A DNA stretch of 64,000 nucleotides, from contig CP051143.1 of the NCBI GenBank assembly GCA_001592805.2, positions 310,001 to 374,000 of the forward strand, in the 5' to 3' direction. Origin of the DNA: Peltaster fructicola. Lineage: Eukaryota; Ascomycota; Dothideomycetes. Positions 33,420 through 44,255 of the stretch are shown here, piece after piece. How positions within the stretch are numbered: position 1 is the first letter of the stretch; each line of letters begins with the position of its first letter. The position numbers and the translations under genes are program-made. The notes below the pieces were generated by a model. That model was not told the DNA's origin. It saw nothing but the letters and a program-made list of their open reading frames with translations, and made no database searches.

Positions 33420-34606
33420 CTAATCATCTTCCATCAGAGCTTCGAGTTCCGCATCTTCCTCAGCAGTCGTAGCAACACTCGAATGAGCCTGTGGCTGGTC
33501 TCGACGGTCTTGCTCTAGCTCTTCCGCAAACCGCTGCATGTCATTACGCTCAAGACTCCACTGTCGAATCGTACCATCGATACTCGTGCTGACGACATTA
33601 CTCCTCAGCAGCAGCAGCGATGTGACTTCCTCGAAGTGGCCAGTGTAGGTGCATAGCAGCTTGCCACTGGCAATGTCCCAAACTCTCACTTCTTCGTCTC
33701 GACATGCTGTCACTGCTAGCCCAAGAGTCTCTGACACAACCAGATCCTTGACATAGTCAGGGTGAGTGAAGATAGAATCTGGTTCCCACCCTCGATTTCT
33801 CACAAGATGTTTCGCTGTCTTGTCAGCCGAAGCAGTCCAGAGATCTCCGCTACTATCGAAGTAGATCTTCCATACACTGGTTTCATGTGCAAGGATCGGC
33901 TTGTCGATTGAGGTCGGGAGCTCGAATCCGGCATGGAGACCAATCTGCCACTGTCGGATCACTCGGTCGCTGCCAGCTGAGAAGACTACGAAGGACTCCA
34001 ATGGGTCCCGTCGATCCGTAGGCCATGACAACGGGTCTATTTGAAGATCTTGTATCGCACCCGCATGACCCTTGAGCTTGTAACGTTGCTGTCCAGTCTG
34101 CAGGTCCCACACGATGATCGTTGAGTCGGCACTACCAGAGATCAACACAGTACTGCCGTTGATGCTGCTTGTCAACAGACACTTCACGAAGTCAGCGTGG
34201 CCAGTGAATCGGCGCTCCTTGCCGGTATCGAAGTCTGTGCAATAGATGTTCTTGTCCCAACACCCGGTAAACAATTGATTGCCTTTCGGTGATAGTGCTA
34301 TGCTCGTGAGAGGTGCAGTCGCTCTTGTTACTTGTGTTCGCTCGCCAGTCTGTGATCACATCAACCACATGTTGCCAGACTGAGCAACGTCGTCCTTACA
34401 CTAAGAACCACACGTCTTATAACACCTGCCGCTTCCGCCACGTACACTGCTCGATGGTCATACGGGTCGACATGTGAGGCTAGAATCTTTGAGGAGAGCT
34501 TTATTGGCCTGCCATACTTGTTCCGTGATTTTGCCTGCTTCCTCTCGCTGCTCGCAATGCTGTCTGAGGTCTGGAAATAGTTTTCACCAGCGTCTCGATA
34601 CGACAT
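33420..34606 (-). CDS. WD40-repeat protein of unknown role
   Basis: 378 aa from exons 34606-34400 and 34349-33420 (50-nt intron, GTAAGG/ATCACAG). Starts MSYRDAGENYFQTSD. Blades are visible as TSIALSPKGNQLFTGCWDKN, LISGSADSTIIVWDLQTGQQ, LAVTACRDEEVRVWDIASGK and VVSTSIDGTIRQWSL, so about six to seven repeats. The C-terminus is acidic (EEDAELEALMEDD). I recall similar proteins across Pezizomycotina annotated only as WD repeat proteins. An in-frame TTG upstream was not used as start. Confidence 0.75.
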
Positions 34607-34951
34607 GTTGGCGGTCAATCGAGTCGAAATCGATTCCCTCGATTCAGTGTAGGCTATCGAGATGTCACGCTCCGTCTCATTGCAGCTCGGGAGCGACGAC
34701 GTTGTTGGTTGTTCGAGAGTCTAGACCATCGCACAAGTCTTCGAGAAGATGATTAGTAACAGCATGGTCCGTGCCCATATATCTTTGCCTCGTGTTCTGC
34801 TCATGCTTGTCGTACGCCTTGTATTGAACCCTCCAAACTGGCCTTGAATCGAGTATTCGAATGATACACGGTATGATGGAAGTGCTATTGTACATCTTGT
34901 CATTATTGTTACATACGCACTATAGCTCTATAACTCAGTGCTGGCGGTCGA

Positions 34952-35374
34952 TCACATCCCTGTCGTACTCATCATGCCCGTGTTGCTCGTGCTTGAATTC
35001 ATGGCAGAGTTGTCATGGCTCATTGCCGTGTCGTGGGCGTGCTTGTGATGATTTGTAGCTGTGTTGTGAGCGTGGTTGTGGTGAAGCATTGATGGGCTGT
35101 TGTGTGCAGACATGTGCGCATTTCCATAAGCATTCGGATGTGTTATAGGCGTAGAGGAGTATTGCAGTGTGTCTATCTCCATGTATCCAGGACCACCTGT
35201 TGCAACTGGGACGCCGTTGCTGGCATAATACGGTGTACCAGATCGACCATAGATTCGATTGTAATGTCTGCGGTTGTATCGTATACCAACGACTAGCATG
35301 GTGACACCGACGAGGAAGAAAATGGGAATGATGACCGCGGCGAGGATGGCGGGTATTGGCATGTCTGAGCTCAT
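34952..35374 (-). CDS. Small single-pass membrane protein with His/Asn/Ser-rich tail
   Basis: 140 aa, one exon. One strong hydrophobic helix near the N-terminus (IPAILAAVIIPIFFLVGVTM) is followed by a basic RYNRRHYNRIYGR stop-transfer segment, so the tail is probably cytosolic. The last 60 residues are rich in His, Asn, Ser and Met with HNHAHN/HHKHAH-type runs that could bind metal ions. No family recognised. ATG at 35374 directly precedes the helix. Confidence 0.65.
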   Translation of the reverse strand: MSSDMPIPAILAAVIIPIFFLVGVTMLVVGIRYNRRHYNRIYGRSGTPYYASNGVPVATGGPGYMEIDTLQYSSTPITHPNAYGNAHMSAHNSPSMLHHNHAHNTATNHHKHAHDTAMSHDNSAMNSSTSNTGMMSTTGM

Positions 35375-35714
35375 TGTTGCTGCTTGGACAGAATATATGC
35401 AATTGAATGGATGGTGTGAAGGTATTGATCTGTACTCGAACCGATGACTTACCTTAGAGCCTTATAACCAGGTCTGACATGATCTGAGGCGCATTGAGGC
35501 ACTATGTCAGTTGTGCTGAGTTCCACTACAATGTTCCAGCAATAGGATGTGGCTGTGATGCTCAGCCTTGGCAGGCCTGTTGGATTTGGCCCCCAAATTC
35601 ATGGCTGCACCACTCATTCTCAGCAGAGAATGACCTTGTGACATTGTGGGAATAGTCTGAGTTGTCGTAACACATTGTCAAGGGCAAAGAAGCACGTTGG
35701 CTGTGTACTCCTAG

Positions 35715-36236
35715 TTAGCGCACTCTGCGACTACCCGTATGCATTGGGCACGTGACGTGCAGGGCAGCAATGTGACCATGCATGTATCTGCTCAGTTCAT
35801 GATCTTCCCGGCACTTCGAGTCACCATGAAAGGCATACTCGTCTTCGTCAGGCGCCTCACCAGGACGATAGGGAGAGCGTCGACAGCTGGACCCAACAGG
35901 ATCAGAGGCAGTGTGGATTGCAGTGGTCCTGTTTGCGATCCCAGTGTCTAGTTCTTCCTCCGAGGTCAAAAGCCACGGTATGCTGAGTGTGGTCTCGCCA
36001 TGAGGGGCCACAGTCAGCAGGAGACGCGATCGTCCTGTTGTAGGATGTACAATGTTTGCGATGATCGTGGACTCACGCTCTTGCAGCTCATCATCCACAC
36101 TATCGGTCTCTTGATCCTGTATGGACACTAAAGCAATGGCGACGCTCGATGGCAAGCTTCGAGGCGTTCTGCCGGAGAAGATGTGTGTGAAGAAAAGACT
36201 GCAGTCATGCGTGAAGAAGACTTCTGCTGGCTGCAT
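35715..36236 (-). CDS. Possible hypothetical gene
   Basis: A frame of about 170 codons that looks protein-like in its first two thirds (EVFFTHDCSLFFTHIF, ESTIIANIVHPTTGRSRLLL, ETTLSIPWLLTSEEEL). The same frame is open upstream to about 36345, where an acceptor-like GTGACAG occurs. No family recognised and the 3' end looks less convincing. It is divergent from the Ggc1 gene. Could be a real spliced gene or chance. Confidence 0.35.
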   Translation of the reverse strand: MQPAEVFFTHDCSLFFTHIFSGRTPRSLPSSVAIALVSIQDQETDSVDDELQERESTIIANIVHPTTGRSRLLLTVAPHGETTLSIPWLLTSEEELDTGIANRTTAIHTASDPVGSSCRRSPYRPGEAPDEDEYAFHGDSKCREDHELSRYMHGHIAALHVTCPMHTGSRRVR

Positions 36237-36411
36237 GGGCGCCTTCTTTCCACACCAGTCCTTTTCGGGATTTCTCGCATGTCGGGCTTGAGCTCTATCA
36301 AAAAGTCCTCGACCAGCATTGAATTTCTTCTGTCACACTCTTCTTGTCCATTGGCTTATCGCGCAGCCCTCGCAGACTCTCACTTTCACCTTTGAACACT
36401 CTATCATCACA

Positions 36412-37392
36412 ATGTCGCCTCTTTCAGCGCCTAGAGCCGGCAGCTCAGGCACAAAATACGAGCGAGAGTCCACAGCTGCTCGAGTTCTCGGTGCTGGTAT
36501 CGTCTCGTGCTCTGCTTAAACCATTGAGTATCCAGACTGACATAGCCCAGGCACTGCCGGTATCGCTGAACTGGCAGTATTTCATCCTGTCGACACAATC
36601 GCCAAACGTCTGATGAGCAATCAAGGCAAGATTGGTTCCAGCGCCCAGCTCAACACAGTCATCTTCAAGTCACACGCCAACGAACCATTCGTTCGACGAT
36701 TCTTCACTCTCTTCCCTGGTCTCGGCTACGCAGCAGCATATAAAGTCCTCCAGCGAGTCTACAAGTACGGTGGTCAGCCATTCGTCAGAGACTACCTAGC
36801 TCAAAACCATGGTGCATTCTTCGATAACACCTTCGGCAAGGGCAACGGCAAGGCCATCATGCACGCGACAGCTGGAAGCATCATCGGCATTGGCGAAATT
36901 GTCCTTCTCCCACTCGATGTGCTGAAGATCAAGAGACAGACAAACCCAGAGGCTTTCCGAGGAAGAGGTGTGATGAAGATCATTGCAGATGAAGGATTTG
37001 GCTTGTACAGAGGATGGGGCTGGACAGCAGCACGAAACGCTCCTGGCTCTTTCGCTCTCTTCGGTGGTTCAGCAGCAGCGAAGCAATATCTCTACCAGCT
37101 ACAGGACTACAACAGCGCAACATGGCTGCAGAACTTTGTTGCTTCTATCGCTGGTTCATCCGCATCGCTGATTGTCTCAGCACCACTAGACGTGGTCAAG
37201 ACTCGCATTCAGAACAGAAACTTCGAGGTCAAGGAGAGCGGCATAAAGGTCATCTCGAACATGCTGCGCTACGAAGGACCAACAGCCTTCTTCAAAGGTC
37301 TCGTGCCCAAGCTCTTGATGACCGGACCCAAACTCACATTCTCCTTCTGGCTGGCACAGACTTTGATCCCAGCTTTCAACAAGATGATGTGA
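36412..37392 (+). CDS. ggc1: Mitochondrial GTP/GDP carrier Ggc1
   Basis: Inner-membrane solute carrier that exchanges GTP for GDP and affects mitochondrial iron and genome maintenance in yeast. 308 aa from exons 36412-36496 and 36551-37392 (54-nt intron). The intron restores the first carrier repeat, reading GTAGIAELAVFHPVDTIAKR (PxD-x2-K/R). The second and third repeats read LLPLDVLKIKRQTNPEAF and SAPLDVVKTRIQNRNF. FTLFPGLGYAAAYKVLQRVY and GWGWTAARNAPGSFALFGG are close to yeast Ggc1 (Shm1/Yhm1). No cleavable presequence, as usual for carriers. Confidence 0.94.
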
Positions 37393-37631
37393 TATACACC
37401 ACTCTTGCACTTTGTTATCATGAGCGGAAGGAGTCTGGAGTTTGAGCGTGGTGCTGGGCCATTCCAACAGGATTGGGCTCATGAGTTTTGAGACAAAGCA
37501 TGTCGTGTTCTCCACTTACATATATGGTACATCTATCGTACACGATATGTGTTGTCGTAACCGTACTACAGGTACACATCGAACAGCTGTCGGTGTCCGT
37601 AAGCATGTCACAACTCGGTAACACGCTGCAA

Positions 37632-39043
37632 TCACTTCCTTCCCACTCCACCCTTGACAGGCTGAATTCTTGCAGCCAGTCTCTTGAAAGCTTCGCCGCC
37701 TGCGCCCATACGCTTGGTCACTTGTGTCTGATTGCTCAATGTGTTGACTGGAGTGATGGTGTATGTGCCAAGTCCACCCTCGACTCTCGCTCGGTTCAGG
37801 GGACCTGGTGCTTGCAGAGCCTTACGGCGCTTCTCTTCCATGACTGCAGCGCGATCAAGCTGTGACGGGTTGGCTGCTGCGCGTTGCGACGACGCAACAG
37901 GATCGAATTGGCGTTTCTCAAATTGCTGTGCCTTGCTTGATCGCTTCCTGTTGAGTACAACCCCCATCCAACTCTGTAACAGCTTCTCTGCCTGCCGTTT
38001 GATAGTCGCCTGTGGCTGGTCCGACTTGGTATAAAACATGATAACCTTGCCGATATGGGATGCCAGTAATGCCTCCTTAGTCATCTGAAGGCCTGTGAGG
38101 AACTTGAACAATTCTCGTTGGATTTGGTAGTTGGGAAGCGCAGCATCCTCCTCGGCTGGCTCAAGAAAGAGTCGCACAGCACTGAGTATATCAATCTCTG
38201 GGTCGAGGATGGCCTGTTTCAACGTGTTACGGTTGAGTAGCTCCACAACCTTTGGTAGCAAGATCAACTTGTGACTAGCAGGCTCGCCTCCTTTGCGAGC
38301 GTCGGAATCCTTTCGACACGCTGCAACCATCATTGAGCGCATATTCATGAGATCCTGATCGCCCTGATCTTGGACATCAATGCCCTGACCACGTTTGCGT
38401 GAGGGCTTGTTTGTGCGCAGTGCTTCGTCCATCTTGCGCTCTAACGCCCGACGGCGGCCTGGAATTATTAGCATAGCTTAACGAGCTTGGTCGTCGAGAC
38501 TTACGCTCTTCAGGTGTCAGTGTCTCCTCATCCTCTGGAGTCTTTGGTCGTCTGGGAGCCTGGAGCTTGCGACCATTACGTGTTGTCGGCTCAGCATCAC
38601 CGCCATCCACATCACGTTGCTTCCTCTTGCTCACGCGCTCTCGCCGACCCTCCTTTCTTTCTTTTGCGCTCGCGCTCTTCCTCCTCTGTGCGCTTTCGTT
38701 TGTGTACACCCAGCTGCCCAACATTGGTTTCATCCACGGCCACCGGCACCACGATGTTCGCTGCTTCGGCATCGAAGTCGTCGAACTGCGCCTCGTCCAG
38801 CTCGTCCAGTTCGGATTCCTCATCAGGGTCGATATCTAGTGCTGGATCATTGTCTGGGTCTGCTTGCTCATCGGGTGCGCCATCCTCAAGCACGTCTGGA
38901 TCTGCTGTTGGATCACTGATGGGCGCATTGGGCTCGTGCTCTTCTTCGATCTCAGGTTGTAATGGGTCACCAGGATCTTGATTGCCCTGAGGTTCCTCGA
39001 TGTTGTCCAGGATTGGAGAGCCGCCATCCTCAAGGTCTTCCAT
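37632..39043 (-). CDS. iws1: Transcription elongation factor Iws1/Spn1, with one frame break
   Basis: Spt6-binding elongation factor. The acidic N-terminus (Asp/Glu/Pro-rich) is followed by KR-rich linkers and the TFIIS-N-like core: LILLPKVVELLNRNTLKQAI, ILSAVRLFLEPAEEDAALPN, KVIMFYTKSDQP, and LLQSWMGVVLNRKRSS. An intron (donor GTAAGT at about 38505, acceptor AATTCCAG at about 38460) joins EETLTPEER to RRRALERKMDEAL. Upstream, the basic linker changes frame near 38650-38662, in an AAAGAAAGAAAGGAGGG stretch, without any splice sites: ERERKRKK continues in one frame and GRRERVSKRKQRDVDG in another. I infer a one-base consensus error. Confidence 0.87.
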
Positions 39044-39316
39044 CGTGATCAGAGTGTAAAGAGCGTGCGGACGTGGCAGGCCGGATGCTCGCGATGTTTC
39101 AGGCGAGACTCAAGAGGTTGTTGAGGTGTGAATGATGTTCGGAAGAGGAGAAAAGTGATGTTTGAATGTTTCTCTGGTATCAAAGAACGCGGCTGTTCAT
39201 TCTGGCTTGGCGCGCTTGCTTCCGACCAGCTAAGAACTGCTTCACGTGAAGATCTCAGTACCTCATAATCTTCATAGCATCACTGCCACTACTGTACAGC
39301 ACAGCAATCTGCGAAC

Positions 39317-39574
39317 ATGTTCGGAGGTGAGTGACCACGAGGGCATAGTTGTGATGAATCACATCTGACTGGTGTCGCAGGACCACCACCACCCACCGCC
39401 GAAGAGCTCAAGCAGCAAGAAACAATGGCGACCGCGACTGTCCTCGGTGCAGTCTTCACTTGCGGCCTTCTCTATCTTTGTACGCATCATACCAGCACAC
39501 ATCCATCATCATCTAGTATGCTGACATCCCATCCAGCGCCGTTTGCAGTGGAGTATGTCGGCAAGCTCTTCTAG
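39317..39574 (+). CDS. tom5: TOM5-like subunit of the mitochondrial import translocase
   Basis: 48-aa tail-anchored protein from three exons: 39317-39326, 39381-39479 and 39537-39574. The start MFGGPPPPTAEELKQQE and the end YLSPFAVEYVGKLF match fungal Tom5, with one membrane helix (TVLGAVFTCGLLYL). Tom5 relays preproteins inside the outer-membrane TOM complex. The introns (54 and 57 nt) have GTGAGT and GTACGC donors. Too small for normal gene finding. Divergent from iws1, with about 270 bases between start codons. Confidence 0.85.
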
Positions 39575-39775
39575 ATGCAATCAAACCTGAACGTCTTGTA
39601 CAATACACCCTCCACGATCATTCGCATAGAGTCGGCGCAAAGGGAATGTGTACGATAGGAGATGAGCAGAACATAGAAGACAGATCGCATACGGGTAGAC
39701 GGCATTGATCGAGGATGTACAGGTCTGCTCGTCGATATTCCCCATTGAGTTCTAGCATCATGGTACAACAGATAC

Positions 39776-42208
39776 TCAATACTCGGTCAGCCTTAACTTC
39801 TTGCCTACGGTTCTCCGTTGTGCCGCCGCACTCGCAGACTGTGGTGCGCTTTCTTTGGCCTTCAGCGCTTGTAGCAGCATTCCAGCATCGAAGAAGCCAT
39901 CTGTCCACACATTAGCATCGCTCAGTAGCACTGGGACTGAATACTCACATCCGCCAAGCCCATCGTCGTCTTCCTCAGCAATACTGCTTACCTCAGTAGA
40001 CTGCTTCGCTGCTACACCGTCAATCGCTCTTCCAAGGCTCTTGACACGTCCATCCTTCCTCTTCTTATCCTCAAGCTCCCGAGCCCGACTTGCACCTTTG
40101 CCGCCAGTCGAATTAGGTCTGTGGATTTGTCGAAGCAGCTTCCTGATCTCGAGAAAGTACGATTCTAAGGCATCAATGTAGCGTTTGGTCTGTCGGTGCT
40201 TACTTGAAGCGCAAATGGAGACCGAGCCGTCTTTGATGATGTAGCCAATACCGAAGCCTTCACCCGAAGTCGGACCAAATCCGAAATGTCGCAGTGATGG
40301 ATTACCGCAATTTGAGGTGGACAAGATTGTGTTGTTGAGCTTCTCCCAGCCAGGATCTGCGAAGATCGCTGGAAGTATCGGCTGATGCGATCTGGCTGGG
40401 CTGGTGCCACTGTCCTCCACCTGCTCATCGTTCTCCATCTCATGGTCACTGGGAGATGTGCTGTATCCGTTCGTGCTGGCGCCATCTACGGACTCCTCTG
40501 GCAATTGCGAGTCGATAGAACGCTGCCAAAGACACATCAGAGCGTAGAGATGACGATCCTGGCCCTGAGCTTTCGAGCAATCTTTCGTGATTGCGGTGTG
40601 CTGTTCACAGGCTTTCTTGAGCGCCTCGATCTTCTTCGCAGCTGGATGCTCACCCCAAAATGTCTGCACGAATGCTACACTCGCAGGCGTGACCGAACGA
40701 ACGGCTTCAGTACGACCGTGAAAGTACATCTTGGTCATTGCAGGCTCGTAGACAGACTCCATACGACCATACAATCCATAGTATGCAGCCTGGAATGCCA
40801 TCTGCACGAAGGCATCCGGGGAGAAGCCCATCGAGGTCATGAAGTTCTTACCGTAGTGCGTGAACTCTAATGTTTGGAATTCGTTCTGGTGTATGAGATC
40901 TGCGAGTCGTGTCTCGGCGAAACGCAGAGCCGTGACGAGTTCTGGGCTCATATCCCACTCCAGCTTGTGCGGTGTTGTGCTGACATCGCCGAAGGAGTCG
41001 GGATCACGCTTTGATGGGTCTGGTGAGCTTGACGCCCACAAAGATGGTGCTTGTCCGTTGATGCTCTTGGCGAAGCGTAGGATGGTGTCGGTATACACAT
41101 CTGAGGCGAATCGCAGAACAGTGTGGCCATCAACACCAGTGTGCTCGAAGTTGATGCCTGCACTTCCGTTCTTGCAGACAATGATCTGTAGCTTGTCGTA
41201 CCATCGATTTGTGCATGTGCCAACCTGAACACCTCGCTCAATCTCATTCGTTCCACAAAGCATATTTGTACAGAGCTCCGCACTCGTAGTTGGCTCTGTG
41301 TAGTCGAGACATAGAATGAACAATGCCGAGTCCGCAAGGTGCAGGCAGTCGGCGTTGTTCGAACCGTCATCCTTGCTGAGCACATCTCTCAAGCTCGACC
41401 AGATCTTCCTGTTCTCTGTAGTAAGGACGCCAATTGCACCCTTGGCTGCCTCGTGTATCGGGATCTGCTCAGCATCGTCAACGATGACCTGCAGATTGAG
41501 CGCGAGATCCTTCTCAGTCATGATCAGATCATTGTTGTCGTCTAGAACATCGAACCAATAGAATTGGCCTCTGCACATCACGACCAGATGTCTGCTTGTT
41601 GGGTCCTGCCCGATGTGACAACCGCTTTCAGTTGGTATTCGAGATGTGCCGAAAAGTCTAGAAAACTGGTACATACACAGAGGTGTGCCTCTGATCGTGT
41701 CTGGTGGAAGTTCTTCCTTGCGTACTGCTCTGACGAACGACAACGCCGATACCACCAGCGATGCAGCCCGAGTGACCTGATTATTCCTTGCAGGCGTAGG
41801 ATCATCCTCGAGCAGGAAGAATGGATTGAGATTCAACACCACAGGGTTGTCATAGTTGAGGTACGAGTCATACCAGAACTGCTCGATGTAGCTGCTCTTG
41901 TTATTAGCATAGTTCTTGAGCTTCTCCTGCAGCTCTGGGCCTTCATTTTTGAGAAAGTCCTGTATTGCTCGCTCGGTTTCGGTGTGTTCTCTCGCACCCT
42001 GCAGTGGTTCGAGTGCGGCCAAATATTTCTTGCATGTCGAGCTCAGCTCTGGTATTGGTAAGCGTGGCAGCTTGTCCTGTGCAGCGAATGTGATGCCAGC
42101 CTTGGACTGAGCGCTCTTCGACATGGCCAAAGGAGCTTGCTTGTCCTTTGAGAAACTCTCGGTCTGTTCTTTGGCTTGCCGTAAGGCTGCTTCGATATCT
42201 GGCGCCAT
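39776..42208 (-). CDS. Carnitine O-acetyltransferase
   Basis: Transfers acetyl groups between CoA and carnitine so that acetyl units can move between compartments during growth on acetate or fatty acids. 794 aa after removing a 48-nt in-frame intron (39948-39901), which restores LGGYGFFDAGMLLQAL. Landmarks: LPRLPIPELSSTCKKYLAAL, WYDSYLNYDNPVVLNLNPFF, the catalytic His in NFEHTGVDGHTVLRF (HxxxDG), KMYFHGRTEAVRS and GFGPTSGEGFGIGYII. A Ser/Glu-rich insertion between GRTEAVRS and the last domain makes it longer than the mitochondrial enzyme, more like cytosolic FacC/Yat2 types; no peroxisomal targeting tail (ends LRLTEY). ATG at 42208 is the first in frame after an acceptor-like TTACTATTAG, so a leader intron is likely. 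Confidence 0.92.
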   Translation of the reverse strand: MAPDIEAALRQAKEQTESFSKDKQAPLAMSKSAQSKAGITFAAQDKLPRLPIPELSSTCKKYLAALEPLQGAREHTETERAIQDFLKNEGPELQEKLKNYANNKSSYIEQFWYDSYLNYDNPVVLNLNPFFLLEDDPTPARNNQVTRAASLVVSALSFVRAVRKEELPPDTIRGTPLCMYQFSRLFGTSRIPTESGCHIGQDPTSRHLVVMCRGQFYWFDVLDDNNDLIMTEKDLALNLQVIVDDAEQIPIHEAAKGAIGVLTTENRKIWSSLRDVLSKDDGSNNADCLHLADSALFILCLDYTEPTTSAELCTNMLCGTNEIERGVQVGTCTNRWYDKLQIIVCKNGSAGINFEHTGVDGHTVLRFASDVYTDTILRFAKSINGQAPSLWASSSPDPSKRDPDSFGDVSTTPHKLEWDMSPELVTALRFAETRLADLIHQNEFQTLEFTHYGKNFMTSMGFSPDAFVQMAFQAAYYGLYGRMESVYEPAMTKMYFHGRTEAVRSVTPASVAFVQTFWGEHPAAKKIEALKKACEQHTAITKDCSKAQGQDRHLYALMCLWQRSIDSQLPEESVDGASTNGYSTSPSDHEMENDEQVEDSGTSPARSHQPILPAIFADPGWEKLNNTILSTSNCGNPSLRHFGFGPTSGEGFGIGYIIKDGSVSICASSKHRQTKRYIDALESYFLEIRKLLRQIHRPNSTGGKGASRARELEDKKRKDGRVKSLGRAIDGVAAKQSTEVSSIAEEDDDGLGGCEYSVPVLLSDANVWTDGFFDAGMLLQALKAKESAPQSASAAAQRRTVGKKLRLTEY

Positions 42209-42685
42209 ACGTGATCCGACCACGCCGTGTGATTGTAGCTCAAGTCGCGTCCGAAGGCACAGCCTAATAGTAAGTATGTACAGCGAGAAACGAGATGTCA
42301 AGATCTGGACGAGAGAGAGACTTTAGATGCGAAAGGAGAGATTGTTAACTACGAAAGCACCAGATGGACGAATGCATGACCTCGGATGACACTGGCGATG
42401 TTTCTGTCGAACAGCTCATGAGGCATGGCTACGTCAACTCTGGGGAAAGCGTTCCAGATCGACAGTGTATATTGGTGTGCAGCAAATAGCGAATCATTCC
42501 TGCGGCGGGCAGAAGGAAGGGTGGGTCGGCAAAGCGTCCAGCAAAATCCGGCGCGTGGGCTGCGCGGAAATATGCCTCTCACACAACGCGTGATACGCAC
42601 AACACAGACATCACACCCGCTCATCCTCCGCACATGTTCCCAAGGTGATTGACCATAGAGGTCAAGATGAGAAGATTCGAATGGA
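42209..42685. promoter_or_regulatory. divergent promoter region
   Basis: Shared upstream region of the carnitine acetyltransferase and rad57 genes. It probably contains a leader intron of the former. No other feature recognised. Confidence 0.4.
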
Positions 42686-43984
42686 ATGACAAACCTGCTT
42701 GTTGTACTTCCTGACTTCGACATCGGGAGCTTCTCGCACATTGTACCATCCTTGGAGAAGGCATTGATTTCGACTGCCGATCTACTGACGCTTGATGCTC
42801 TTGATATCGCGAAACGAGCACATGTACCAACAGAAGAGGTCAAGAGGTTGGTCCACGCGTTGCTGCTTGATCTGCGTCGAGAGCCAGATTCGAATTCAGC
42901 ACATGGGCTCGTACTTGTGCCTGGTGACAGACTAGAAGATCAGCATGTCATCAGCTTATTGGACGACAAGCTTGATGCAGCTCTCAACGGTGGTATCCAT
43001 ACCGGGTTCTTGACTGAAGTGGCTGGTGAGAGGTAAGGAGGCATGCGTATGCAAGGTGGCTACTATCTGACTCGACGCAGTGCTGCCGGGAAGACTCAGT
43101 TTCTCATGACACTGCTGCTATCAGTCCAGTTGAGGCGGCCTTCAGGTGAGCAGAAGCATGCACTGTACATCTCGACAGAAGCACAACTCCCAACCCAGCG
43201 ACTAGCTCAGATACTGGACACACACCCAAAGTTGAAATCTCTCGATTCAGCAGATCGTCCTTCTCTCAGCCGTGTACACAGCACTCACATTCACGATCTC
43301 GAAGCGCAGGAGCACATCCTCCGATATCAAGTCCCGGTCATCGTTCGCCGCCATGACATCGGCTTGCTCATTGTCGATAGCATTGCGGCTAATTACCGTG
43401 CTGAGTTCGACAAGGGAAAGTCGCAGAAGAGCTCCGAATCCTTTGCGAAGCGTAGTCTGCAGATCTCGAAGCTGGGTGTACACCTGCGTGAGTTGGCACG
43501 ATCATGCAACATCGCAATCGTCGTGGCAAATCAAGTCGCTGATCGCTTTGATGTGCTTGGGTCGAATCTCAATCAGCTGACACAACGGTCGAATCCTGCC
43601 TCACCACCTCGGGAGAGCAAAGCAGCCATTCTCTTGTCCCCAGAGATCAGCCTGCGCGAGACTGCCGTCCCGTCGACCGACGACGTCCTATCCCTTGACC
43701 ATCAGCAGCGCTTTTTCTCTGGTTGGGGAGATGAAGTGTCTGTGGGCAGTCTGAAGAATCCTAGCCTCGGGCTTACCTGGACAAATCAGTTGGCGACCAG
43801 AATCGTGTTACTCAAGGAACCGATATACGATCAGGCTGTTGGCGCACCTGGCGAGGACAAGGTCTTGTTGGGATGGAAGCGAGAGATCAAACTTGTGTTC
43901 AGCAGCTGGGCTGCACCCGGTCGTGCACATTTCGACATCTGGCAAGGTGGTATACGTGAGGCTGAGACGATGGCTCTATCTTGA
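42686..43984 (+). CDS. rad57: Rad51 paralogue Rad57 (homologous recombination)
   Basis: RecA-fold mediator that, with Rad55, stabilises Rad51 filaments. 416 aa from exons 42686-43032 and 43081-43984. The 48-nt intron splits the Walker A motif, which reads AGESAAGKTQF after splicing. Other landmarks are ALYISTEAQLPTQRLAQIL, Walker B LLIVDSIAANYRAEF and IAIVVANQVADRF. The N-terminal ISTADLLTLDALDIAKR resembles yeast Rad57. A long insertion (about residues 260-330) lies between VANQVADRF and the last strands (GLTWTNQLATRIVL). ATG at 42686 chosen as the first in frame. Confidence 0.88.
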
Positions 43985-44255
43985 ACGATACACACGCAAC
44001 GCACGCACGCACACACAACACGGCTATCGCTGCAAAAGCTAGGGCATCCGTCGGATCAGCTGAGACATACTCCCATTATCACTAGAGCTGTCTCCTGGAA
44101 TGGACTCATCGATGTAAGGAGTTTGCAAACAACCTGGACCTGCCAGGTACGTCGCCTGAGCGTATAGGCTCAAAGATTCGGTATTATGTATCAGTATGCG
44201 AAGTGAATCCGAGTCATCCAATGCTATTCCTCTCAACCAATGCGCCACCGCTACC

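Noticed and set aside
38487-38981. 164-codon Ser-rich plus-strand frame opposite iws1
   Set aside because: Poly-Ser text is the antisense of the acidic Asp/Glu-rich iws1 N-terminus.
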